Source: Bin55 sp963664665
GTDB lineage: Bacteria; Pseudomonadota; Gammaproteobacteria; Pseudomonadales; Azotimanducaceae
Assembly (NCBI GenBank): GCA_963664665.2
Contig: CAXXMH010000004.1
Coordinates: 1,116,001 to 1,180,000 of the forward strand
Direction of reading: 5' to 3'
Length of the DNA: 64,000 bases
Shown: in pieces, positions 34,621 through 42,897 of the stretch
Layout: every line of letters starts with the position of its first letter
Position numbering within the stretch: position 1 is the first letter of the stretch
Translations under genes and position numbers: made by a program
Notes under the pieces: model-generated
The model's database searches: none
Told to the model about the DNA's origin: nothing
What the model saw: only the letters and a program-made list of their open reading frames with translations

Positions 34621-35208
34621 ATGCCATTGTTGACCGTTTCAGCTCTATTGGTTGAGGCATCTGAGCGACCGTTGCTCGTGGACTTCAGTCTTGACGTCGA
34701 GCCTGGCATGCTGATTGAAATCACTGGCTTGAATGGCGCAGGCAAAACTACGCTACTCCGATACTTGGCCGGAATTCGTCGTGCCTATCAGGGAACGATC
34801 GACTATCACGGTCATGGGTTTGCATATGTCGGTCAAAAACCGGGCCTAAATGCGTCATTCACCGTGATGGAAAACCTGAAGTGGATTACACAGAACGCCC
34901 ATCAACGAGTGGCTGAAGCCGACCTCAACGATGTTCTTGCGGATCTTGGGATGAAATCACGTCGTAACACTCCGGTTGGATCCTTGTCTGCAGGGCAAGT
35001 ACGGCGCTGCGGATTGGCATGCCTACGAGTGCTCGACGCAGAGATGTGGTTACTAGACGAGCCGCTGACTTCACTAGACGCGTCCGCTGTCGATTGGTTG
35101 AAGGAGTCGCTTTCGACGCATAGGGGGCGCGGCGGCGCGGCGATCGTTGCAACCCACTCGACACTGAATCTTCCTGATACGCGATTTATTGACCTCAATG
35201 CGCCATGA
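34621..35208 (+). CDS. ccmA: Heme exporter ATPase CcmA
   Basis: 195 residues, the family's usual length. Walker A 'GLNGAGKTT', variant signature 'LSAGQVRRCGLACL' and Walker B 'MWLLDEPLTSLD'. It hydrolyses ATP to release holo-CcmE from the CcmABCD complex during cytochrome c maturation. First gene of the cluster; overlaps ccmB by 4 bases. Confidence 0.95.
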   Translation: MPLLTVSALLVEASERPLLVDFSLDVEPGMLIEITGLNGAGKTTLLRYLAGIRRAYQGTIDYHGHGFAYVGQKPGLNASFTVMENLKWITQNAHQRVAEADLNDVLADLGMKSRRNTPVGSLSAGQVRRCGLACLRVLDAEMWLLDEPLTSLDASAVDWLKESLSTHRGRGGAAIVATHSTLNLPDTRFIDLNAP

Positions 35209-35876
35209 ATGCTTTTGTGATCGCTTTCAATCGAACCCTCCGACTGGGTTGGCGGCATCCGCTCGACAGTCTTAACCCGATGGCATTCTTCATCATTGTG
35301 ACTTCATTGATCTCACTGACGATCGAAGGAGGTCCCGCCGCGTCCGAAAATGCGCTTGCGATCGCGGTTCTTTGGGTTGTGTTGCTGTTATCAACGATGA
35401 TGGCTTCAGGGAGTGCGTTTGCTCAGGATTTCGAAGACGGAACGCTTGAGCAAATGGTCTCGCAGCAACAGTCGCTGTACGCCACGGTGCAAGGATCGGT
35501 TGCGGCTCGTTGGTTTATCAGTTCGTTTCCTCTTTTAGCACTCGTACCTTTGGGTGCTTGGATGCTAAATCTTGATCTACAGTTGTGGGGAATCTTGTTC
35601 TTATCGTTAATTGCAGGATCCGTCGTCTTTACGTTTTTTGGTGTGTTGGGTGCCACGTTGACTCTTGGCATCGGAAGGAACGGGGTGCTACTCGCGCTAC
35701 TGGTGTTACCACTGTATGTACCGGTTCTACTACTCGGCGTAGGTGCTTGCCAGCGATATACATCAGAGGAATCCTTTGAATTCGCGTTGATTGGCATTTT
35801 TGCGATCGCTACTGCGGCGATCACGTTCTTACCGTTTGCGATCGCAGCGTTACTACGAGTGAGTCAGGAGTATTAA
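35205..35876 (+). CDS. ccmB: Heme exporter permease CcmB
   Basis: 223 residues, six TM helices. Typical opening 'AFNRTLRLGWRHPLDSLNP' and 'AQDFEDGTLEQMVSQQQSLY'. Inner-membrane partner of CcmA and CcmC. Its stop and the TTG start of ccmC are one base apart. Confidence 0.94.
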   Translation: MNAFVIAFNRTLRLGWRHPLDSLNPMAFFIIVTSLISLTIEGGPAASENALAIAVLWVVLLLSTMMASGSAFAQDFEDGTLEQMVSQQQSLYATVQGSVAARWFISSFPLLALVPLGAWMLNLDLQLWGILFLSLIAGSVVFTFFGVLGATLTLGIGRNGVLLALLVLPLYVPVLLLGVGACQRYTSEESFEFALIGIFAIATAAITFLPFAIAALLRVSQEY

Positions 35877-35877
35877 G

Positions 35878-36639
35878 TTGAATTGGTTCACCCGGACGTT
35901 TCACAAAATGGGATCGCCCCCATTTTTCTATCGTGGCGCGGAAATCTGGGTCATTTGGCTCTACATCATCGGTCTTGGTGCACTGATGATCGGTACCGTG
36001 TGGGGATTAGGTTTCACGCCTGCCGATCGGCTGCAGGGAGACAGTTTTCGCATCATTTACCTGCATGTTCCCGCCGCTCATCTGTCGCAGCTGATTTATC
36101 TTGCGATTGCGGTTGCTGGGTTCGTGTACCTGGTGTGGCGAATGAAGATGGCTGACGTATTCATGATGTCCGCGGTCTGGTTGGGTGCATGGCTAACCGC
36201 ATTCGCACTGTTTAGTGGAATCGTGTGGGGGATTCCGACTTGGGGTACCGGATGGGTGTGGGACGCCCGCACTACATCCGTTCTCGTGCAGCTGTTCCTA
36301 TTTCTAGGCTTGATTGTGCTTCGGGTAGCAATTCCCAACTCGCAACGTGCTGCGTTGGCGGTTGCTGTGCTTGCGATCGTAGGTGTGATCAACATCCCGA
36401 TCATCAAATATTCCGTGGATTGGTTTACGACTCTACATCAGCCTGCGTCGATCCAAATCGGCAATCCAATTGGTATCGACACGTCGATGCTTTGGCCTTT
36501 ACTCGTCAACACGATTGGGTTGTATGCACTTGCCGCAGGCGTGATCCTGTATTACATGCGGATATACGTGCTTCGGCGCGAACGTGGTAGTGAATGGGTT
36601 CGTGAAGTCGTAGCGAATCAGCGCGGAGATTCCGCCTAA
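35878..36639 (+). CDS. ccmC: Heme-handling protein CcmC
   Basis: 253 residues from a TTG. Six TM helices and the WWD-type periplasmic motif 'WGIPTWGTGWVWDARTTS', with the flanking His residues ('YLHVPAAHLSQ' and 'TLHQPASIQ') that bind heme. It loads heme onto CcmE. Its stop shares one base with the ATG of ccmD. Confidence 0.95.
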   Translation: MNWFTRTFHKMGSPPFFYRGAEIWVIWLYIIGLGALMIGTVWGLGFTPADRLQGDSFRIIYLHVPAAHLSQLIYLAIAVAGFVYLVWRMKMADVFMMSAVWLGAWLTAFALFSGIVWGIPTWGTGWVWDARTTSVLVQLFLFLGLIVLRVAIPNSQRAALAVAVLAIVGVINIPIIKYSVDWFTTLHQPASIQIGNPIGIDTSMLWPLLVNTIGLYALAAGVILYYMRIYVLRRERGSEWVREVVANQRGDSA

Positions 36640-36797
36640 TGGCATGGTTCGAAATGGGCGGATACGCCGCATACGTATGGCCGGTGTTTGGTGTTGCTCT
36701 AGTTCTTGTAATTGGATTAGCGATTGCGCCTCGTTATCGTCATCGCCGCTTACTCGACGAGTTAAAAGGCGAACACGAGAGCGAAGATCAGGACTGA
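36639..36797 (+). CDS. ccmD: CcmD small membrane protein
   Basis: 52 residues: 'MAWFEMGGYAAYVWP' then one TM helix ('VFGVALVLVIGLAIA') and a basic, then acidic tail ('PRYRHRRLLDELKG'). This is the standard CcmD plan: periplasmic 'F.MGGYa.YVW', TM, cytoplasmic Arg-rich end. It stabilises CcmABC with CcmE. It is last in the ccmABCD segment; the next gene lies on the other strand. Confidence 0.93.
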   Translation: MAWFEMGGYAAYVWPVFGVALVLVIGLAIAPRYRHRRLLDELKGEHESEDQD

Positions 36798-36799
36798 GA

Positions 36800-37675
36800 T
36801 TAGTCTCGAGACGGAGACTTGGCTTCTTCTCGTTTTTCTCTGGCCGCCTGTATGTTTCGGTAAATTCTTCGAGTGGGTTCGAGCAGGTAGTCAATATCTC
36901 CACAAGTGTATTTCGCGTTCGATTCAACCGAGTGACCTTCCAAAGCGTCTTCGCAACCGACCTGGAATTCAAGCTGGTGCCGTATCGGATGCCTTCCATC
37001 CGTAACGATCAAAGCAATCATGTGTCGCGGTTGGTCAGATGGATTCGGAACGCCACGATGCCAGAGTCTGATGTCGCGAATAAGAACATCACCCACACAT
37101 GTCTCAGGTTGGATCGGAGGCGCAACCTTCGCTCGGGCTGCTTCGAGTGCTTCTGGGACTCGAGGACCGCCTTCAATTGGCCGAATACGGTGCGATCCTG
37201 GCCAAATTTGAATAGCTCCGTTTGCTTTATTCATCGACCCCACTGGAATATTCACCACAACGCTATACGTCGGTGCTACCGGCTCCGGTGGCACTGTCGC
37301 GTGACGACCATCCATATGTAATCTCTGTGTTGTGCTTCCTGGACAGTTCGTGTTGCCGTTGTAGAAAGTTAATCGAGGACGATGGTTGTACAGGTCATTG
37401 CAGATTCGGTTGACATGTTCGTTCATCGCTACATCTGGGAACACGTACTCTTTGGTAACCGGGGGACCTTGTTGAAGGTGCCCAAATTCGCGAGGGTTAC
37501 CTCCGATTGTCTCGCAATAGGTGAGTAACTCTTCGGTATCGCGGTCCATCCGCTCTCGTAGAGAGGCCAGAGGCTTGGCGGGGACGGCATTTTCAAGGAT
37601 TACATATCCGAGTTCATGAATAGCAGCTACTGCTGCGGCGCTATTCGTTGCATCAACGCGATCTGAAATTGGCAC
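36800..37675 (-). CDS. PhyH-family Fe(II)/2-oxoglutarate dioxygenase (third), inside the ccm cluster
   Basis: 291 residues. Iron ligands H120-x-D122 ('QRLHMDGRHA') and H206 ('RLWHRGVPNPSDQPR', the following R being the 2-oxoglutarate contact); 'GAIQIWPGSH' is the typical connecting strand. Substrate unknown. It lies on the minus strand between ccmD and ccmE, ending 2 bp after ccmD, and so breaks an otherwise contiguous ccm cluster. It is flanked by an AT-rich gap, which suggests insertion by transfer. Confidence 0.85.
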   Translation of the reverse strand: MPISDRVDATNSAAAVAAIHELGYVILENAVPAKPLASLRERMDRDTEELLTYCETIGGNPREFGHLQQGPPVTKEYVFPDVAMNEHVNRICNDLYNHRPRLTFYNGNTNCPGSTTQRLHMDGRHATVPPEPVAPTYSVVVNIPVGSMNKANGAIQIWPGSHRIRPIEGGPRVPEALEAARAKVAPPIQPETCVGDVLIRDIRLWHRGVPNPSDQPRHMIALIVTDGRHPIRHQLEFQVGCEDALEGHSVESNAKYTCGDIDYLLEPTRRIYRNIQAAREKREEAKSPSRD

Positions 37676-38010
37676 GAATTAGGGGCTGGTGGGTGAACTG
37701 GCGAAGTCTACCATTCGGGTAATTTACTGATCACGAATGGCACTTAAATACTCGTTTCCGAGTAGAGGAGTACGAAAGATTTCGCAAGATAGACGAAATG
37801 CTATATATAGCGAGAGTTCTTATATATTAATTTGATTTTGTATATTAATCGGAATTCGGCGTCGACATATAAAAGTTGATGAGATATACATACTACCGGC
37901 TCTTTCACGGGTCATTGTGCGCGATTGGCCGAATCTGGTCCGCTTCGCTCGCTAAAATTCCGAAAACGGTTTCCCCATCGTTTTAGTCTCAATTTCAATC
38001 GAAATAGCTG
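37676..38010 (+). other. AT-rich region upstream of ccmE
   Basis: 335 bp without a gene. It carries several TATATTAAT-like runs around 37800-37880. As it separates the divergent PhyH gene and ccmE, it probably holds promoters for both. Confidence 0.35.
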
Positions 38011-38436
38011 GTGAATCGAGTCAGGAAGCGTCGCCTGGGCATTGCTCTCTTTGTGTTCCTAGGTTCGACGACAACTCTAAGTCTGGCTTTCTTTGCCATG
38101 CAGCAGAACCTAGAGTTCTTCTATGCGCCTGATCGCGTGGTGAATGGTGAAGCGCCAACGGAGAAACCTATTCGAGCCGGTGGCATGGTAGTGGCGGGCA
38201 GCATCCAACGAAGTGAACATGACCTCTCTGTTCGTTTCGAGTTGAGTGACAATAAGGGGTCGAGTTTTCCGGTAATTTACGAAGGTTTGTTGCCAAACCT
38301 GTTTGTCGAGGGGCAAGGCGCGATCGTGTCGGGAACGCTTGGTTCCGACGGTTTGTTTTACGCCGATCAGGTGCTTGCGAAGCATGACGAAAACTATATG
38401 CCTCCCGAGCTTGCTGACCTTCATATCCCTGAATGA
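38011..38436 (+). CDS. ccmE: Heme chaperone CcmE
   Basis: 141 residues from a GTG. N-terminal basic stretch and TM ('LGIALFVFLGSTTTLSLAFF'), then the OB-fold 'LVRFELSDNKG'-like part 'SVRFELSDNKGSSFPVIYEG' and the heme-attachment site 'LAKHDENYMPPE' with H125 and Y129. It carries heme across the periplasm to CcmF. Overlaps ccmF by 4 bases. Confidence 0.95.
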   Translation: MNRVRKRRLGIALFVFLGSTTTLSLAFFAMQQNLEFFYAPDRVVNGEAPTEKPIRAGGMVVAGSIQRSEHDLSVRFELSDNKGSSFPVIYEGLLPNLFVEGQGAIVSGTLGSDGLFYADQVLAKHDENYMPPELADLHIPE

Positions 38437-40352
38437 TCCCTGAACTAGCGCACTTCCTGTGCGTATTGGCGTTTACCTGCGCTACTGCGCTTGCAATCGC
38501 AGGCTTTCTAGGCGCAAGTCGATTCCAACCCGCTTGGGTAAGCGCAGCGAAACAAATTGCATATGCGCAATTCCTGTTTCTGTTATGTTCCTTTGTGTTG
38601 TTGGATATTTCGTTTCTGCGTGACGATTTCACAGTTCAATACATCGCCGACAACTCGAATTCGCTTCTGCCTTGGTACTACAAGGCAAGCGCCATGTGGG
38701 GTGACCATGAGGGCTCGTTCTTATTGTGGACGTTGGTCATGGCGGGATGGACCGGCGCGGTTGCCTTACGCGGCAAGTCGCTTAGTTACGAGATGCATGG
38801 GTACGTTCTTGGCGTACTAGGTCTCATCAACGTAGCGTTTCTCCTGTTCTTGCTGAGTGCTAGCAACCCGTTCTTACGTGCGTTCCCTTTAGAGACCACA
38901 GTGGGTGCGGATTTAAACGCGATCCTGCAAGATTACGGGCATTTAGTTCATCCTCCGTTCTTGTATTTGGGTTACGTAGGGTTTTCAGTCGCATTTGCCT
39001 ACGCTGCCGCTGCATTGCTCACCGGTCGGATAGACGCCGCGTGGGCACGGTGGTCGCGACCTTGGACTAACACAGCATGGGCTTTGCTGACTGTTGGGAT
39101 CGCACTAGGATCATGGTGGGCTTATTACGAACTTGGATGGGGTGGTTGGTGGTTTTGGGATCCTGTTGAAAACGCCTCATTCATGCCTTGGCTTGCTGGT
39201 ACTGCATTGATTCACTCACTGGCAGTTACAGAAAAACGAGGCGCTTTTAAGTCCTGGACGGTTTTGCTCGCACTGCTCACGTTTACGCTCTGTCTAGTAG
39301 GCGCATTCTTAGTCCGCTCGGGCGTACTCACAAGTGTGCATGCATTTGCTATTGATCCTGAACGCGGATTGTTCCTAGCCGTAATCGTGACCTTGGTTGC
39401 TTGTCTGTCGTTGTCACTATACGCGTTTCGCGCGAACCGGTTGCGTTCACGTATCTCGTACGGCGGTGTTTCACGGGAGCTGTTGCTCTTGGCAAATAAC
39501 GTACTGCTTACGTTAGCGTTGGCAGTCATATTCCTGTATACGCTCTACCCCTTGTTTTACGAATGGATTACGGGTGGCGAGCGTGTGTCGCTCGGACCAC
39601 CATACTTCAATCGAGCTTTCGTTCCGTTAATGACGATGCTCGCAGCGTGTTTGGCTCTGGTTCCAATTGCGCGGTGGAAACGAACCCCTATGGAACTCTT
39701 TCGTCCGTCGCTCTATATGCTGGGCGGCGCCTTTGCGCTTGGTTTGCTTATCCCGCTGATATATTCGGGAGCTTTGCATCTTGGTGTGACCCTCTGCGTA
39801 TCTGTCGCGCTGTGGGTCGTGAGTACACATGTCGCGGATTTCTATCGCAGCCGACGTAGCCTGACGTTGAGTTTTGTTGGCATGTCTGTCGCGCACATTG
39901 GATTTGCAGTCACTGTTATCGGGGTTACGATCACATCGGGATTTTCAATTAGTCAAGATCTTCGCCTCTCCGTGGGAGACGAAGTTCAAGTAGGGGACCG
40001 GACGTACTTGTTTGAGGATCTACGGATCGTTCATGGCCCTAACTATGTAGCCCATCAAGCGCAGTTCGCCGTTGGGGATATCAGGTTGTTACCTGAACGT
40101 CGTCAATACACAACAAGGAACGCAGTTACGACCGAAGCCGGAATTCGACCCGGTTTCACCAACGATTTGCTTGTCTCTTTAGGCGAACCGGTCGGCGATG
40201 AATCCTGGGCGGTAAGGATTCAAGAGAAACCGTTAATTCGATGGATCTGGCTTGGCGCATTCCTCGCAGCCGTAGCGGGCGTGCTCGCGATACTGGATGT
40301 GAGGTATCGCCGATTACGACTTCGCGAAAACGTACTCGCGTCGGATTCTTAG
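38433..40352 (+). CDS. ccmF: Cytochrome c-type biogenesis protein CcmF
   Basis: 639 residues with about 14 TM helices. The WWD domain is 'WGGWWFWDPVENASFMPWLA', with 'MWGDHEGSFLLW' and 'GHLVHPPFLYLGY' holding heme-binding His residues. It ligates heme to the apocytochrome together with CcmH and CcmI. Followed after one base by the GTG of ccmG. Confidence 0.96.
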   Translation: MIPELAHFLCVLAFTCATALAIAGFLGASRFQPAWVSAAKQIAYAQFLFLLCSFVLLDISFLRDDFTVQYIADNSNSLLPWYYKASAMWGDHEGSFLLWTLVMAGWTGAVALRGKSLSYEMHGYVLGVLGLINVAFLLFLLSASNPFLRAFPLETTVGADLNAILQDYGHLVHPPFLYLGYVGFSVAFAYAAAALLTGRIDAAWARWSRPWTNTAWALLTVGIALGSWWAYYELGWGGWWFWDPVENASFMPWLAGTALIHSLAVTEKRGAFKSWTVLLALLTFTLCLVGAFLVRSGVLTSVHAFAIDPERGLFLAVIVTLVACLSLSLYAFRANRLRSRISYGGVSRELLLLANNVLLTLALAVIFLYTLYPLFYEWITGGERVSLGPPYFNRAFVPLMTMLAACLALVPIARWKRTPMELFRPSLYMLGGAFALGLLIPLIYSGALHLGVTLCVSVALWVVSTHVADFYRSRRSLTLSFVGMSVAHIGFAVTVIGVTITSGFSISQDLRLSVGDEVQVGDRTYLFEDLRIVHGPNYVAHQAQFAVGDIRLLPERRQYTTRNAVTTEAGIRPGFTNDLLVSLGEPVGDESWAVRIQEKPLIRWIWLGAFLAAVAGVLAILDVRYRRLRLRENVLASDS

Positions 40353-40353
40353 C

Positions 40354-40923
40354 GTGGTTGCCGACAGGCGAAACTTCGCACCACTTCGTGTTGCACTCTG
40401 GTTGCCGTTAATAGCGTTTGTCGGTCTATGTGTCGTGTTCTTTGCGAGTTTGGAGTTCTCGCCTAGGAACGAATTGCCCTCTCCTTTGATTGACCGACCC
40501 GTACCGTCATTCTCACTTCCCGATTTGCATTCTGCTGTGCAACGGACCGGTGATGATCTACCTGAAGGAGCGTTTCTATTGAACGTGTGGGCGACTTGGT
40601 GTTTTCCGTGTCGCGAAGAACACCCCGTACTCATGGATATCGCGGCGGAAGGTATCGCAGTCGTCGGACTGAACTACAAAGACGAAGACTTAAAAGCGAT
40701 TGCGTGGCTAAACAACATCGGTGACCCATATCGGTTGAACTTGGCGGACCATGACGGTGCGTTCGGTGTCGACATGGGTGTATACGGTGTCCCTGCTACG
40801 TATCTGATTGACGGCGATCACAACATTCGGTACAAGCACATTGGACCAATTAGTGCGTCTCAGTGGCGTGAAGAGCTAGGTCCCATCTTCGAGACTCTAC
40901 TAGGTGCGAATGATCGTGCGTAG
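40354..40923 (+). CDS. ccmG: Thiol:disulfide interchange protein CcmG/DsbE
   Basis: 189 residues from a GTG; N-terminal membrane anchor ('LWLPLIAFVGLCVVFFASLE'), then a thioredoxin fold with the redox pair C83-x-x-C86 ('NVWATWCFPCREEH') and 'YGVPATYLID' (cis-Pro). It keeps apocytochrome or CcmH cysteines reduced in the periplasm. Confidence 0.95.
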   Translation: MVADRRNFAPLRVALWLPLIAFVGLCVVFFASLEFSPRNELPSPLIDRPVPSFSLPDLHSAVQRTGDDLPEGAFLLNVWATWCFPCREEHPVLMDIAAEGIAVVGLNYKDEDLKAIAWLNNIGDPYRLNLADHDGAFGVDMGVYGVPATYLIDGDHNIRYKHIGPISASQWREELGPIFETLLGANDRA

Positions 40924-41392
40924 CGATATGACGCGATCTAACCACATCACGCTTCCCCTAACCTTCGTTGTCGCGCTCATGTGTGGCGCTTTGACAGCTG
41001 AACCGACAAGTGAAGTGGATCTCCCGCCCGAACTTATCGATCGGTATGAAGTGTTGATCGCGGAGCTACGTTGTCCCAAGTGCTTGAATATCAACATCGC
41101 TGACTCGAATGCACCGATTGCAACTGACCTACGGAATGTCGTGCAGAGTCAGTTACGAGAAGGCAAGACAAATTCGGAGATCAAGGCGTTCCTACGAGAG
41201 CGGTATGGCGATTTCATCGACTACAACCCGCCATTGAGTCCGAGCACGCTTGCATTGTGGGCAATTCCACTGATCTTGTTGATCTGTGCTGCGATTGTTT
41301 TTACGTTTGTCGGTTCCAAGCGTGGGACGACTGAACTTTCTGACGAGGAAAAAACTCGCCTTCACCAGTTGAAGGCAAAGTACCCGTCTTGA
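40910..41392 (+). CDS. ccmH: Cytochrome c maturation protein CcmH
   Basis: 160 residues if the ATG at 40910 is used; a GTG at 40904 and an ATG at 40928 are alternatives. A signal peptide is present ('LPLTFVVALMCGALTAEP'). The family box is 'IAELRCPKCLNINIADSNAP' with the redox Cys pair, followed by a C-terminal TM ('LALWAIPLILLICAAIVFTF'). It receives disulfide from the apocytochrome. Overlaps ccmG and, by 4 bases, ccmI. Confidence 0.94.
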   Translation: MIVRSDMTRSNHITLPLTFVVALMCGALTAEPTSEVDLPPELIDRYEVLIAELRCPKCLNINIADSNAPIATDLRNVVQSQLREGKTNSEIKAFLRERYGDFIDYNPPLSPSTLALWAIPLILLICAAIVFTFVGSKRGTTELSDEEKTRLHQLKAKYPS

Positions 41393-42894
41393 CCGAAATC
41401 TTGTTACTGCTGACGGCTATTGGAATTGCCGTCGCAGGATCGTTAGCGGCGATCCTAGTCAGGGTTTCGCGCGAATCTTCCACCGCCCCAGTGGACCGGG
41501 ACGAGGTGAACTTGGCGATTGCCAACGACAATCGTCAGATGCTTGCATCCTCGTTACCAGCGGAGGAAGCGGCGCTCGCCGACACTGAAGTTGATGGTGC
41601 GCTACTGGACGACGTTTCGTTAGCGGAAAAGCGTCAGCTTCGACGTACGAGGCGTTGGCCATTCCTATTAATAGGGATTCTGATTCCACTATTCGCGCTA
41701 GGTCTCTATTGGTATTCCTGGGGGGAACCAGGTACGGTTCTTTTAGAGGAAGCGGCCAGTTATCTAGAAAGTGAAGTTAACGAAGCGAATTCACGACGAG
41801 TCGTGGAACGTATTGAGGATTACGTTTCGATCCATCCCGAGAATCAGAAAGCATGGGTTAGTCTCATGTCTTTTCAATGGCTACTTGGCGACCGCGACTC
41901 GTTTAGAGAGACTCACAAAGCTGCGGAATTAGAAGGTCATATCTCGCCGTTTGGCGACTCGCTCTACTTACTCGATGCATTCCGACTTCGCCAACTCAAC
42001 CTGACCTCGCGTGATCGACTAGTTCAAGCGCGGCTGCGAGACACTGACGCGGGTTCGCAGGTGCTTGCCATGCTAGACGCGATAGAGCATACCGGGCGAG
42101 GTGACCTAAGTGCCGCAAATCGAGCTTGGGAAGATGTGCTGGGTCAATCGGATCTGTTCGAACTTCACCAAATGGCATTTCTGGGGCAACGTGCGACGCG
42201 TATGCGACTCGAAGAACCGGCACATCCGAAGATCGTCGTAAATATCTCGTTAGAACAACCGTTCCCGGACAAGCAATGGTTGTTCGTGTATGCGAAATCG
42301 GGTGTGAACCAACCACCGCTTGCCGTCGTAAAGCGTCCACTACGCGGTCAAAGGCGATTTGATTTGACGTTAGACGACTCTGTGGTAATGCAACCAGACT
42401 CGTTGCTCTCAGCTGCTCAGCAAGTCTTCGTTACCGCAAGACTTTCTACCTCGCCGGATGCGCTTGTGCAAACGAACGATCTGCAGGTCACAAGTGCTCC
42501 AGTAGATGCCAAGCGCCAACCAAAGGTAACGCTTCAGTTTGGTACCTTAACTTCACTTGTGAAGGTCAAGGTTTCAGCGGATACGCTCATGTCACCGGTT
42601 GAATCCGTCTTTATAATCGTGAAAGAGCGAGTTGTTAGTGGTCCGCCGATCGCGGTTCGACGCATTTACGGACCGTTACCTGATGAGGTTATCGATGTTA
42701 CCTTGGCGGATGTCATGATCCCGACACTTACCGCTTCAGCGACAGACGATTTAGAGGTCTTCGCACGTCTTTCAAGATCGACCTCGGCAACTGCCAGACC
42801 TGGTGACGTTGAGAGCTTGAGCGTTCCGTTTGACCTTGGCGCTACCGTCGAATTGACGCTCGACCAACCTATTGGCGACGCATTGCACAACTGA
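41389..42894 (+). CDS. ccmI: CcmI-like cytochrome c maturation TPR protein
   Basis: 501 residues from a TTG overlapping ccmH. N-terminal TM 1 ('EILLLLTAIGIAVAGSLAAI'), a cytoplasmic segment, TM 2 ('FLLIGILIPLFALGLYWYSW', ~residues 90-110), then TPR-like helices ('NQKAWVSLMSFQWLLGDRDS'), and a C-terminal beta-rich domain with three related 'VKVKVSADTLMSPV'-type stretches, the CcmI periplasmic domain. It presents apocytochrome c to the ligation complex. Sequence is diverged, so the call leans on position and membrane plan. Confidence 0.87.
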   Translation: MTEILLLLTAIGIAVAGSLAAILVRVSRESSTAPVDRDEVNLAIANDNRQMLASSLPAEEAALADTEVDGALLDDVSLAEKRQLRRTRRWPFLLIGILIPLFALGLYWYSWGEPGTVLLEEAASYLESEVNEANSRRVVERIEDYVSIHPENQKAWVSLMSFQWLLGDRDSFRETHKAAELEGHISPFGDSLYLLDAFRLRQLNLTSRDRLVQARLRDTDAGSQVLAMLDAIEHTGRGDLSAANRAWEDVLGQSDLFELHQMAFLGQRATRMRLEEPAHPKIVVNISLEQPFPDKQWLFVYAKSGVNQPPLAVVKRPLRGQRRFDLTLDDSVVMQPDSLLSAAQQVFVTARLSTSPDALVQTNDLQVTSAPVDAKRQPKVTLQFGTLTSLVKVKVSADTLMSPVESVFIIVKERVVSGPPIAVRRIYGPLPDEVIDVTLADVMIPTLTASATDDLEVFARLSRSTSATARPGDVESLSVPFDLGATVELTLDQPIGDALHN

Positions 42895-42897
42895 CCC

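Noticed and set aside
36644..37321. 225-residue plus-strand open frame after ccmD
   Set aside because: Its start is inside ccmD in another frame and the rest is antisense to the PhyH gene, which has its iron ligands.
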